A stretch of 64,000 nucleotides of DNA, from the NCBI GenBank assembly GCA_014773175.1, contig VXCM01001264.1, positions 8,534 to 72,533 on the forward strand, read 5' to 3'. The translations under genes were made by a program, and so were the position numbers. The notes under the pieces were generated by a model that worked only from the letters and a program-made list of their open reading frames with translations, was not told the origin of the DNA and made no database searches. This document shows positions 37,552 to 51,800 of this stretch, piece by piece; positions within the stretch are counted from its first letter, which is position 1; the number at the start of each line of letters is the position of its first letter. The DNA comes from Lucifuga dentata (lineage: Eukaryota; Chordata; Actinopteri; Ophidiiformes; Bythitidae).

Positions 37552-39428
37552 CCAATTAGTTAAATTCTGCTCACAAAAATGTTCAAATAATGAAACAAAT
37601 GAGACAGAGTAACTTTCAGTAAAAAATAAAGTAATCCCAGACAGTTTTAAACTATTTTGAAGCCAGGATATGAACTATTACAAAAATTTATTTTATTTTA
37701 TTTACATGTTTATTTAAATAGGGACTGATACAGGAACATAGATTATTCACAGAATAAACTAATTCCACGTATCATAGCATTTTTAGCTGAGACTAATTTG
37801 CAACGCTCATCCCTGCAACGTTCATCCCCAGATTTTGCATGTTTGAGCCTAATATATTAAATTTTCATACATGATACGTTACTGACAATCATTTCCCAAA
37901 GGATAAAACTGTATTTCAGCTTTCCTGATATTTTACAAAATCTCTTAATCTTTCAAAATCAAATATTCAAGTGATACACCCACCTTAAAAATCCATGTTT
38001 CTCCTGCTAATAGTTACACAGCCTTATGAAGTCACGGTCCTTTAAATTTTTCNTGAAGTCACGGTCCTTTTTTCCATGAATACAAGTCTTCTTTTGGGAC
38101 TATATTCCCCAGTGGAGGCATACATTCACTCCACAATTTTTATTGTGCTTAAACGCTAAAATTACATAACTTCTACAAAAAACCTGAATACACGTCTTGT
38201 TGGTGATGATGGATTACCAACGTTTCAAGTATCAACAAGTTGATTTTAATAACGTGCCAGAATGAATTGAAACCAATGGAGGTCTGGAAGGTAGGAAAAA
38301 CATTTTTAATTCACGTCCCAGTAGTAGGCTTTGGGAAATGATTGTCAGTAATGTTACCTGTGTGAAAATTTAATATATTAGGCTCAAACATGCAAAGTGG
38401 ATGGAATGGTCCTTTAAGATGTCTTCTGCTATGACCCATATCGACTAACAGATGGATGAGGTGTTTCTTCCTGCATATTTTCTGCCAGTCTGCACGAGTC
38501 ATCAGGCGTTCGTCGCACAATCTGACATGCATCACAGCAGGCACTACACAAAAACTAAGGCACCTGTGCACGTGGTGGGTGAAGAAATAGTGACAGACGG
38601 TGTGACAGTCCTACAGGATTTGTGTCAGAGCGGAGTGCACTCTCAACCAGTCTTTACATTCACGGGTCATTTCATCCTTCCCTTAGAGCTTTTAAAGAGC
38701 TCTGATATTGGCAAGCAGGAAAAAATGCCTTAAAAGTGGCACTTAAAACTGCCTTAAAACAGGCATCAGAGAATGCGATCATTTCTTTAATCATAAAGAG
38801 TCGATATGATAAACAATTTCCACAACCTGAGCTAGGCAACGAGTGCAAACCAACACAATTAACTCTACCAAAGTGACAAAACTAACAAGTTTGGTGTGTT
38901 TGGATTTAAGTGAATGAATAAAAATGATTTTGCAAAGTGGATCTTTCAGTGAAGTAAAAATCAGACGCTGCTCTTTGTGTCATCTGATACGACAGAATGC
39001 AGAACGAGGGTCAAATATCCCTCCGTCATCTTTCCTCTCTGCTGATTAGGGATTTGATTTGATTGTTTCTGCAGCAGAAGCGGCTTTGCCACGGCAGTGT
39101 GTTTTGGTAAAAGCAGAGAAAAGCCTCCTCTGACGCTGACAGGAGAGAGGCCGGGAGGCGCGGGGAGTTGATATGAACCGTTTTAGATGTGCTATTTGTC
39201 TAAGGCTGCAGAGTGTTTGCTCTTCCTCCTGCAGAGTGACAGGCTGTGTTATTGGGCAGGTGGCGGCTGAGGCACGGAGGAGTGGGCAGTTGGACAGAAG
39301 CCACGTTCAATTCAAAAGCAATCCACCCGCAGCCTCCACCAGAGTGCCCAGCCTGCCAGGAGCACCATCCAACAGCTGAACACCACATCCCTCTGCTGTT
39401 TAGACGTGTGTGTGTGTGTGTGTATGTN

Positions 39429-39479
<51 letters not shown>

Positions 39480-39826
39480 AAGAGTTGTTCTTACGGACTT
39501 GTGTTGTAATTTGCCCAGAGTTATTCATAATATGCCACATCAACGACACACACACACACACACGCATAATGTATTGGTTCCTAAGAAACACACTGGCAGA
39601 AACGTATCTAGATTCCTCCGCTGAGGGACCTTTTTATTCAGCTCGTTCTTCAGAGGACGGTGGGACCAATTTGACCAGATTTCATTCAGGACTGACCTGG
39701 TGATGGAGGTCGTCGTTTAAAGAGGGCGGGGCCAGGAGGCAGGAAGTGATCGATCCATTTCCTGCTTATCAAAGCGTATCTAAGAGTCAGCAAGTAATTA
39801 TGAGAGAGAGAATGAGTGAGACAGAC

Positions 39827-39865
<39 letters not shown>

Positions 39866-42800
39866 TGAGTGACAGAGGAAGTGAGTGAAAGAGAGTGAGA
39901 CAGAGAAAGAGTGAGAGAAAGAGAGAGAGAGAGAAAGAGAGACAGAGAGAGAGATACAGACAGGGAGAGAGAGATAGAAAGAGAGAAAGACTGAGTCACA
40001 CACAGAGAGAGATACAGAGAGGGAGAGAGGGAAAGAGAGACAGAGAACGAGAGATAGAGAGAGAATGAGATACAGAGAGAGAGAGAGAGAGATACAGAGA
40101 TGGAGAGATAGAAAGAGTGAGAGAGAGATAGAAAGACAGCGCGAGAGAGAGAGAGAGCGACAGTGAGAGACAGTTGCAGAAAGGGAGAGATAGAGACAGT
40201 GAGAGAGAGAGAGTGAGACAGAGAGAGATACAGAGAGAGAGCGAGAGAGAGAGAAAAAGACAGAGTGAGGCAGAGATACAGAGAGAGAGAGAGAGAGATA
40301 CAGAAAGGGAGAGATAGAGAGAGCGAGAGAGAAAGAGTGAGACACAGCGATACAGAGAGAGAGAGAGAGGGAGAGAAAGAGAGAGAGACCCACACTCGTC
40401 TTTATTTGTGTACATCTCTCTTTAAACTGACAGCATATGTGAAAACAGCCAGCAGCCTACATATCAAGTTACAAGATTAATGCAACCATGAAACATTTAC
40501 GGGTGTTTTCTCTCACACTCTCGTGCTTACAACAATCTCAGGCATGAAAAGTCAAGCCTCTGCCGCCCTCACACATCACTCCTTTTCTCTCCCTCACGCT
40601 GTCTCCATCTCCTTGTCTCTCTCTCTCTCTCGGTAAAGATTTGAATCAGAGGGGAAATAATGCCTCCTGCTGAGCTCTGCGTGCCAGGAAAAAAAAAAAA
40701 AAAAAAAAAGACTGGAAACTGTCATTTGTGCTTACACTCTTTGAATAAACAGATGCAGAGTGTGAGATGAAGATCCAAACCACAAAGACCAGATCCGGAA
40801 GAGATGTGGAAAAACAAACGGCAGGTTGAAGGAAAAAAAAAAAAAAAAAAAATCAGGAATTCTTTTTTCGTCGGTGAAGAAAGATCATCTCCAAGACAAC
40901 ATATGGGCCCGGATTTGAGTTATGATCTATCATTCTGCTTTTGCCTCGGATGGCGGTGCTGCTGTTGCCATGCCAATACCGAGCAGCTCTGAAGAGTCTG
41001 CTTCAATGTATGCTCAGCAGGCAATAAGGGCAATATAGCAACGCTTCCAGTAGTAGCAAGATGGAGAAAATGAAGCAGGTAGCGCAGGGCAGGTGCTACG
41101 CAAACACAATCAGAGGAGGAGGGAAGCTGTCCTCCGTTTCTGACCTGGGCTCTCTAACCAGGTCAAACGCTCCGATGGAAAGCTGTCAGACAAACTCAGG
41201 GGGAAAAAAAGGAAAGAAAGAGATGTAAGAAGTAGGAGTGACAAAATTACAAAAGTGTTTGGTGTGCTTTGTGAATCTGAGTAGTCAAAGTGCAAAAAAG
41301 GAAGAAAATGTTAAAAGGAGAGAAGAAGCTTCACAGGGGGGAGGAGGAGGAGGAGGAGGAGGAGGACGGAGCAACAGATGAGTAGGAAGGGCTACTGAAG
41401 GCAGATACAGAGAGAGAGAGACAGGAAGCAGGATGGTGAGAGGGGAGGGAGCAGCAGTATTCTCTCTCTTCTATCCCTCTCTCTCTCTCAGCTCTGTGAC
41501 TTGATGGTTCCAACTAGTCATCTTTCCATCTGTGCATTATAAAGGGAATAAAAAACAGCACAGCGGCATGAGATGACTGACTGACGGACTCGTTTGCATC
41601 TGTGGAAACAAAGCTAGAACTCTGTTGCTCTTCGGCGCTCTGGCTTATCACCTGTGGGGATGCATTACACGCTACGCTACCTTTGGTAACTGGATTACTA
41701 CAGAGAAAGAACGCACCGGATCACTGCGGACTGGTCTCTGTCTAGAAGGTAAATGAAGAAATAGCACAGTGGTACTCTAATAATGTGATCTGTGGCACAT
41801 GAAGGCACCACGCTGCACACCAACACACTCAGCTCCACATCAACACACACTGTTCCCGCAGCATGCTGACACTGACATGTCGGTGAGTCACGGTTTTCAG
41901 GCGGCAATTAGTTGAAGTGGAGAATAATTCTGCTAAATGAGTGGCTGTCAAACAGTGAGGAACAGGAAGCTAAAATGTACGCCACGGGGGATGCGAGCTG
42001 TTTCTAACGACGTCTCTCAAGCCTTGTAAAACTTAACGCAGCGAGACGAAATCTGTTTGAATTTGTCCTCGCACGTGAGGTCAATCAGAGGAGGGTTTAT
42101 TCCTGGAGAAGAAAAGCAGATAGCTGCAGGTCGCTAACACTACACAGGTTTGCGTAGCGACAGATTTCTTCGCTGGTCTGACAGTTTGTTCAGTCCGTGG
42201 CTTTTAGAGATACGCTGTAGGCATTTGCAGTGCTGCAGCCTGAGCGCTTTGCCAGAAGTTGGTAGGCGTGTTGAAAGACGTGGGCATTCAATCAGACTGG
42301 CTGTGACTGATGCCATCTTTTAACTGCAGACAGTCATTTTCTGTTTCTGACACAAAGCATGAAACCATAAATCTCCTTCTGATACTCTATGTTGATTAAG
42401 AAAAATGATGGACTCCAGCTGCAAGACTCGTATTTTGAGCTATACACTTCTGACTACAGTTATTAGCATTTTGTTACACTAATAATCATTATTATACTCA
42501 GTTTTATAATTCACAACAAGCCATGCAATTATTGAAGACTAATCATCAATAACTATAACCACTCAGGTCACAGTATAACCCTGAAGTTTTCACACCCACT
42601 TTCTGTGAGTTAACGAAGAGTACGACCCACTGCTGTGTCCGTCATCACGTCATTTCACGAGCAGTTCACAAAGAAGTGTTTCACAGTTTCCAGCGCTCAT
42701 TTGCCAACAAACGCATGACGGGAACCATCAAAGACAAAGGCAAGCCACTAAAACTGATTAAACAGACACAAACAGGAGCACAAACGCAGAGACAGAAATC

Positions 42801-45800
42801 CAATTAGCGCAGAAAGGCGAGCGAGCGATCTGTCAGGGAATGAGTTTCAATTAGATGGCAGGACCAGACCTGGAGGAAACGGTTTTCAGTGTGACACGTT
42901 GCTTCTTTCACCTTATTCCACTAAAATCTTATTTCTCTTCTGCAGGATAAAAGACAGAAACTGATGGGAAGATAACAGTGATGATGAAGGATCACATCCT
43001 GCTTGTTCGCTCGCCAATAAACTTGATTTGAGCGGCATCCTGGATCTTTGAGTTTAGGTCACAAGAGTGTGAAGGATAACTGAGTACAGAGAAACACCCA
43101 CAGTCAGAATCTCTAATGTGGCCTTAAAGTGTCATGAACATATCTGGATATTCATCATATCCAGGGAGATTAAAAAAAAAAACCCTGAAAGACACACAAT
43201 ACCCAAAAAAAGTGGAGAGGAGTGGAAAGAGGGGGATTGTTCTGGCCCTGGTACCGTTTTCAGACAGGGATGACACACACAGTCTGAGCACAACGGACAA
43301 TGACAAGACACTGAAAGAAAGCATTGATCACTGAGCGTACCGCACCGATGCCGCCAACCCCACGTCCCCAAACGAGGGGCAGACACGTGCCACTTTCCAC
43401 GCTTTCCAAACTTTATATCACAATGACCGTTCAGCGCTCATCAAATCTACACATCACGTGGATTAACTGAAGACTGATCCGTGGTTTGATGTCCTGCAGC
43501 GAGGTCTTTGTGGCTTACTCACCAGCTGCTAAGGTGGACTGGAGACTTCTGGGAAGGAGGGGTGAGTCTAAGGCTGATATCACACCCACAGATTGTTTTC
43601 TATTGTCCAAACTATAATACATTATCCATATATACATACAGGCCAGAAGTTTGAGGCCACCCCCAGATTTAAAATAAAAAATCATCAATACGCTCTTTGT
43701 TTTACAATTTATTGCACAGGAAATGACAAAAAATATATGGAATGGATGAAACTAATTAGTTTTCTAGAAGAATTAGTCACATCAAAGCACTTTGAAGTCA
43801 TTTCAGGCTCAGACTTTGGTTTCGTCAAAGTAACCCCCTCTGGCCAATCAGAATTCCAAAACCTTTTGCTTCTCTTTTGAATGGATGTAACTTTAGCGTC
43901 ATTTTGATGAATGTTTTGGATCATTATCCTGTTGAAGAATGAAATTTTGACCGATAGTTTGTAAACTGGATGGAATCGCATGTCTTTGAAGGATGGAATG
44001 GTAATTCTCTTTCTTCATTTCCTTTAACTTGGACCAAGTCTCCAGATCTCTCTCCCCCAAAACCCCCCCACAGCATTACTGACCTCCCATGTTTTACATG
44101 CAGAGCAGCAGCATGAGCAGATTGTGTAGCACGTTAATCCTAAATGATGTGGGAGAAGGCAGACAGCAGGAATAGAATGTTAAANAGATTGTGTAGCACG
44201 TTAATCCTAAATGATGTGGGAGAAGGCAGACAGCAGGAATAGAATGTTAAAGCACATAAGCAGGGAGATGAAACACAACAGGAGTGCTGCACTAATACAG
44301 ACTGATGCCTTCATGAAAAACCATTTCTTAAAGGACCATACCGGCCATTTTGCAAGTTTGAGCCTAATATATTCAATTTTCACACACATAACTTCCTGAC
44401 AATCATTTTCCAAAGCATACTACTGGAACGGTGAATTAAAAATGTTTTTCCTACCTTCCAGACCTCCATTGGTTTCAGTTCATTCTGCTATTAAAATCAA
44501 CTTGTTGATACTGTAAACGTTCTTGGGATAGGTAATCCATCATCACCAACAAGACGTGTATTCAGGTTTTTTTAGAAGTTATGTAATTTTAGTGTTTAAG
44601 CTCAATAAAAAGCGTGGAGTGAATGTATGCCTCCACCGGGGAATATAGTCCCAAAAGAAGACCTGTGTTTATGGAAAAATTTAAAGGACCATGACTTCAT
44701 AAGGCTGTGTAACTATTAGCAGGAGAAACATGGATTTTTAAGGTGGGTGTATCACTTGAATATTTGATTTTGAAAGATTAAGAGATTTTGCAAAATATCA
44801 GGAAAGCTGAAATACAGTTTTATCCTTTGGGAAATGATTGTCAGTAATGTAACATGTATGAAAATTCAATATATTATGGTCAAACATGCAAAATGGCCAG
44901 TATGGTCCTTTAAGCCATAGTGGCTTAGTGGCTACATAATGTGCTCTTCTTGACAAATTCTTCTTGAAAACTAATTAATTACATTTATTTTATGTATTTT
45001 TGTCATTTCCTAGGAAATGACAAAAATACATATATATACACATATATATATACACACACACACATAAAAAAACCCAAGCTCAGAGCTTGGGTCACATCTC
45101 TTCTCAATACACCTCCTCGCTCATTGCAGCCATCCACTCATTCACATGACTTTTCCTTTCATTGCTATGCTGATGACACTCAGCTCTATTTATCCTTCCC
45201 ACCTGAAGATTCCACGGTCTCATCACGGATCTCAGCATGTTTCGCTGATGTTTCAATGTGGATAAAGGAACATAACCTTCACCTTAACCTCTCACACATT
45301 GAGCTCCTTCTCATTCTGTCTCGTCCTACAATAAAACATCAAATCAGTGTCTAGCTCAGCTCCTGGTTTCTTCTCCCAGCAAAATTTCAGAGAAACCTGG
45401 GTGCCATGACCAACAACCGTTACAGATCACACAGCATCTGTCTCTTGATTGCTCAGTGTTTTTGAGTACATGGCCAAACTCCTTGTAAGGAACATGCCTT
45501 GACTACGGCAATGCCTAAAGGACTTTTTCTTTAAGCATTGCAGTAGTCTGTTGTTTGAGCCCAATATATATAACCCGCAAACATATTACGTTTCTTACAA
45601 CCATTTCCCAAAACATATTACTTCAGCAGTAAATTTCAGCAGTAAATTGTTTTTCCTGACTGCAGTTGGTTTCAATTCATTTCAGCATGCTATAAAATCA
45701 GCTTGCAGAGACTTGAAACATGCTTGAGATAAGTGATCCATCACAGCAGCTATTAAATTTCTTGTTGAAGTAACTTTAACCGATCCAACATGCAGATGCA

Positions 45801-48800
45801 GGGAAGAAAATATTTATGTATAGTCCCAGGAGAAGATGGGACAAGTTAAAACGACTATGCCTTCTACAATTGTACAATGTACAATGTACAATTATACAAT
45901 GCAAGGTGAGCATGCAAAACATTGAATGTTAAGGTATGTGTCTCACCTGATCATTTGATTTTAAAAGATTATGAGATTTAACAAAATAACACAAAAACTA
46001 AAACAGGTAAAGTAACGTCTATGCAGGTAGTATTTATTGGGCTGCAAAATTACTGGTATGTGGCTGTAATTGCTGCCAGGGGAGTTTAAACAGAGTGCTG
46101 AGTTATGGGTTCATTACTTAGATAAGTGTGATTTTTTTTTTTCCTCGTTGTCTTCTTAGAGAACTTGGAGCTGGGTCAGGATGTGGAGTCTAAAGCTGTT
46201 TCAGGCATTGCACGTGATATTAGATTATACCAATAAACATGACTGATGCACTGTAATTTATTCTATTCTTTGATACTCTACTACTTGTTTCAAAATCAAA
46301 TGTTCAGGTGATACACCCACCTCAAAATTCAACGTTTCACCTTCTAACACCGATGCACGATTGTAGAAGGGATGGTTGTTTTTAATTTCTCAGTAAAAGC
46401 TGTCTTTTCCTGGGACTATATTTTCTGGCGGAGAAATACATCATCTTTCATGCAGCTCCATGTTGGATCAGTTAAATAACGTTACTTTAACAAAAAAAAT
46501 CTAATAGATGTGCTGTTTGCTGTGATTGATTATGTATCTCAATCGTCTCTACAAGTTGATTTTAATAACGTGCTGGAATGAACTGAAACCAGTGACGGTC
46601 TGGAAGGTAGGAAAAACAATCCAAACTTTACCGCTAAAGTTGTACATTTTAGGAAATAGTTGTCAGTAACGTAACGTGTATATAGATTGTATATATTGGG
46701 CTCAAACATGCACGATCGTTGATATGATCCTTGAAGTTCATTACCTTTCACTGTATCACTGCACCTTTACCTGTTGCTCAAGTAAGAAAAAAACGAAACT
46801 TAAACGAAACAAACTTAACAAAGAGCTTTTATGTGCAAATTGTTCTCCAGGCATCTTCCTCCCATCAGGATAATGCACGTCTCCTGTGCTGATCTCAGCA
46901 GCCACCATGAACAACATGACGGTCTTTGACATTGGCGACCCCGACGACCTCTTCATGACCTCCTCTGACGCAATCTACCCTATCAGCTTCCAGGTACTAC
47001 TGTGTCTCTCACACTTCTGAACAGGCTTTTTAATGGGATGACAGTGCCAACATGAGATTTGATTGGTGCTTTTAGAAAACTCGAGGTCGCTTACGAAATA
47101 AATAAATGTCAGACAAGGTTTGGTCAGAAAAAAACAAAAGGTTTTACATGGAATACAGTAAAATCTGGTTAATCATATTCCTCTTTATATCATTAAATCA
47201 GAATCCAGGTTTCTGATCACAGTCTGTGTTTTCCACTCTTTGACTCTCGTACCTGTCAGTCATTTCTATACTTGAGTCATTGCTAAGGATGAGTCCATCT
47301 ACGTTTACACTGCCTGGAACCTGCTGCTGCATTTCAACACTCTGCAGGTTTTGGGTTCTCCATCTTATACCAGTAATGGTAAAAGACAGCATTCCTAGTG
47401 TAACACTGTATGTAGTCCAAAATATACAATCCATGTTATGTTTCTGATAACTGTTTCCCAACATCCACTACTTAATTTTTTTTTTTATTTTTGAAAGAGG
47501 ATCAGAACAGTTACAACCAGCAAGGTTAACATCAACATTCTTTAGAACATTTTTTTTTTTCTTTTTTTGTACCCCAAACGGCCTCTTCCCCCCTCTCTCT
47601 CATCCCAGGCCCTTCAGCATACAGCAATAGGTTTTAATAATTGTGAAATGTTGAATTTTAAGGTGGATGTATCACCTGACATTTGATTTTAGAAGATTAA
47701 AGAATTTGGATAAATAACAGGACAACTAAAATACGGTTTTATGTTTTGGAAATTGGTTGTCAGTAACGTAATATGTATGCGAGTTGCATATACTGTGCTC
47801 AAACATGCAAAATCTCCACTATGGTCCTTTAACGTTGCATCGTTTGTCACCATATTGTTCTTCAAACAAGCTAATGCATGAGTAAGTGGAAGACAAAAGT
47901 GCACGGACAGCTGACAGTGAGAAACCTGCCACGCTAAATATCCTGATTTTCTTCCTTACAGGTAAATAAAATCTTCTTACATCCTTCCCATCTTTAGATA
48001 TCCCTGACAGCCTTCCTGCTTTTGGAGATCGTTTTAGGCCTAAGCTCCAACCTCACGGTGCTGGTCCTCTACTGTATGAAACAGAACCTTATCAGCTCCG
48101 TCTCCAACATCGTCACCATGAACCTGCATGTGGTGGATGTACTGGTGAGTCCTGAAACCTGATCTGAATGACCTTTTAGTCAACAGGACCTTGTTATGGC
48201 TGGAGATCATCTGCTTTGAGGCTTGAGCTAAGAACAAAAAACAACAAAAGGGCTCTTAGCAAAGCCAGCATTTCTGAAAGCTTGGGCTTGGTCATTAGGG
48301 TCATTAGGCTTGGGTCTTGAGTTCCATTATTTTATATGCTGCAGTTCCTACATGCTGTGGCTGCAGAGAGTTTCAATGTGAGCATCACTGAAGTCTCAGC
48401 TGGATTTATGCTGCAAGTCTTGATGCTCAATTCTCTGATCTTTTGACTATATGCAATTTTTTGTTCAGCGTATTTACATTTTCTTTTTAAAGCGGCTCAT
48501 ATCTGATACCTGTATTTACATGCTTTGACCTTTGACCTCTAGCAGCAGGATGCAGANAAGCGGCTCATATCTGATACCTGTATTTACATGCTTTGACCTT
48601 TGACCTCTAGCAGCAGGATGCAGATACGTATGCACACATTTCCAAGACGCATGTAGCCAAAACACTTCAACGGACTAAGATAAGTATTTAAAATCTGATC
48701 AGCAGGTTAAAACTTTCACATGCAGAGAGAAACATCTGATATGTTGTGTGAGCGTTTATCTCTCCATCAGGACACATATGTACATCGGTTAATCATGGAG

Positions 48801-51800
48801 GAGAAGAGGGTAGAGTTGGAGTTTTGCTGCTGTAACAGGAGCCTGTTATCACACACGTCTATTTGACATAAACACACATCAGCATGTCTGATATATATAA
48901 AAATATAAACTTTTCTGTTTACAGAGAGCGTCATCATATTGATGCTGACATCATCATATGCAGATAAAGCAGAACGTTACGTAGGAGTCAGAATGGGAAG
49001 GAAATTCTGATCTGTGGATTTAGACAGCAGCAGCATTGGTGGATATCTGATACGTATCTGATTTATTTCCACATATGCAAGAGGCCCAAAACGGATCTGA
49101 GAATATCTGATTCCATGTGGCTTTTTACCATTTACATCTTCAGGAAGCAAATCTGATATGTGTCATGTGAGCAAAAGATCAGAATCAGGTCACATGTGCG
49201 TGGTCGTGTAAATCCAGCCTTAGTATCTCCTTTTCTGCCATGTGGAAAACTATCATATTTGATTGGATATTTTACTGCGTAATTTGGGAAAAAGAAAACA
49301 AAGCATGTAATCGGAATTTCTGATTTATTTTCAGGTGTGTGTGTGCTGCATCCCGCTGACAGCTGTGGTGGTCCTGCTTCCCTTGGAGGGGGCCACAGCC
49401 ATGATCTCCTGTTTCCACGAAGCCTCTGTCTCCTTTGCAAGCGTAGCAACCGCTGCTAATGTTCTGGCCATTACTGTGGACCGCTATGACATCTCAGTAA
49501 GGCCGGCAAACCGCGTGCTTACGATGGGCCGAGCCGTGGCTCTGCTGGGGTCCATNTCAGTAAGGCCGGCAAACCGCGTGCTTACGATGGGCCGAGCCGT
49601 GGCTCTGCTGGGGTCCATCTGGGCTCTATCCTTCTTCAGCTTCCTAGTTCCCTTCATGGAAGTGGGGTTCTTTATCCATCCTGGCACAGACCTGCTGAAC
49701 CAGACAGTGGCTCATAGCAATGAGTACAACACAGAGCTGGGTCTCTACTATCATCTTCTAGCACAGATTCCCATATTCTTTTTCACAGCCGTGGTAATGC
49801 TGGTGACGTACTACAAGATACTTCAGGCTCTTAACATTCGCATTGGAACACGCTTCCAGCACAGCCTTCCTAAAAAGAAGCAAAAGACTAAAAAGACCAT
49901 TTCTCTGAGCACCGCAACCCAAGCCGAGTCGACCGATGGTTCTCAGAGCAGCGCGGGAGTCAGGGGAGGCGGGAACGCACCTCTGGGCATGCGGGCATCA
50001 GTGTCGGTCATTATCGCCTTAAGACGAGCAGTAAAGCGTCACCGGGAGAGACGGGAGAGGCAGAAACGAGTGTTCAGGATGTCTCTGCTCATTGTCTCGA
50101 CTTTTCTGTTTTGCTGGACGCCAACAACTGTTCTTAACACCATCATCCTCAGTACTGGGCCCAGTGATTTTACTGTTCGTCTTCGCTTGGGTTTCCTGGT
50201 GATGGCCTATGGAACCACCATCTTCCACCCGCTTCTCTATGCCTTTACCCGGCAGAAGTTTCAAAAGGTTTTGAAGAGCAAAATGAAGAAGAGGGTGGTG
50301 TCTGTAGTGGAAGCTGTCCCTGCACCAAACAATGCTGTCATCCATAATTCATGGATTGACCCCAGGAGAAACAAGAAGGTCACCTTCGAGGACACAGAGG
50401 CCCGACAAAAATGTTTATCCTCACAAGAAGCAGAATAACTGGAATAACTGAAGCGAAATTTTTCAATTTTGTGGAATGAAAGGGAATTAGTAACACTCTT
50501 AAAAGTGAAGTAAGAGTATGGTAGTAAAATGTATTAAGGTAGTACATTTGGAAAAATGAAGAGATGTTTCTTAGAGGGAGAAGTAGAATACAATGTAAGA
50601 ATATACAATACAATACAGCAGAGAATAGTACTTAGAAAAAAGAAACAAAGAAATTAGACTAATGGGGAAATTATTACAAACAGAGGCTCAATTGTAATGC
50701 ATACTGACACTCTTAGGGAGGCTTTGCTATGTGAATAATCACAGAAATGGAGATTTTTTCTTTGAGATCAGATGAATTATGGATAAAATTGAGGAAATAT
50801 GTTAATACAAACATCACATGTAAAAATAAATAAAACAGAAAGCAAGTACCAACAAGGAGGGCTGGACGATATAAATGATATACAGTATAGTAGCATTGCG
50901 ATATAGAAAAATCTTCGATATAAAAATGAAGATGTCGATATAAAATCGATAGAAAATGGTGCTTGAAGATAATGACGGCTCAAACAGCCAATAGCTTGTC
51001 AGAACTGGAACAAACTAGCCAATCAAGTGGCAGTGTATAACAGCCCCGCCCACTTCCTCAAAGCAGCATTTAGCTAAATAGTGAACATGCTGCAGCCCGT
51101 GTGGTGATATGTGAGTGAAAGTCAGACAAAGATGTCAGAAAGTGATGAAACTCCAGAGGAAAAAAANGTGGTGATATGTGAGTGAAAGTCAGACAAAGAT
51201 GTCAGAAAGTGATGAAACTCCAGAGGAAAAAAATCAAATGATGAAGAAAGTAAAACTCAGCAGCGTTACTGTCCCAGAGAACGTGACGCTGTGGATAAGA
51301 AGGTAAAAAATGTCAGCGGTGTGGCGTCATTTTGATTATTTAAAGTCTGACACCAAACAGAGCGGCCATGTTCTCTGTAAAATTAGCAATTGTTGACAAC
51401 ATTTTGGATTGCTGTTTATTTAATTTGGATTTATTTATTAAAGGACGATACCGTTCATTTTCCATGTTTGAGCCTAATATATTCAATTTTCATACGTTAC
51501 GTCACTGACAATCATTTCCCAAAGGATAAAATCGTATTTCAGCTTTCCTGATATTTTGCAAAATCTCTTAATCTTTCGAAATCAAATATTCAAGTGATAC
51601 ACCCACCTTAAAAATCCATGTTTCTCCTGCTAATAGTTACACAGCCTTATGAAGTCACGGTCCTTTAAATTTTTCCATAAACGCAGGTCTTCTTTTGGGA
51701 CTATATTCCCCGGTGGAGGCATACATTCACTCCATGCTTTTTATTGAGCTTAAACACTAAAATTACGTAACTTCTAAAAAAAAAAAAGACCTGAATACAC

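Noticed and set aside
39686..40415. Long serine/leucine-rich ORFs on the minus strand (also 20738-21410)
   Set aside because: They are translations of (CT)n microsatellites.
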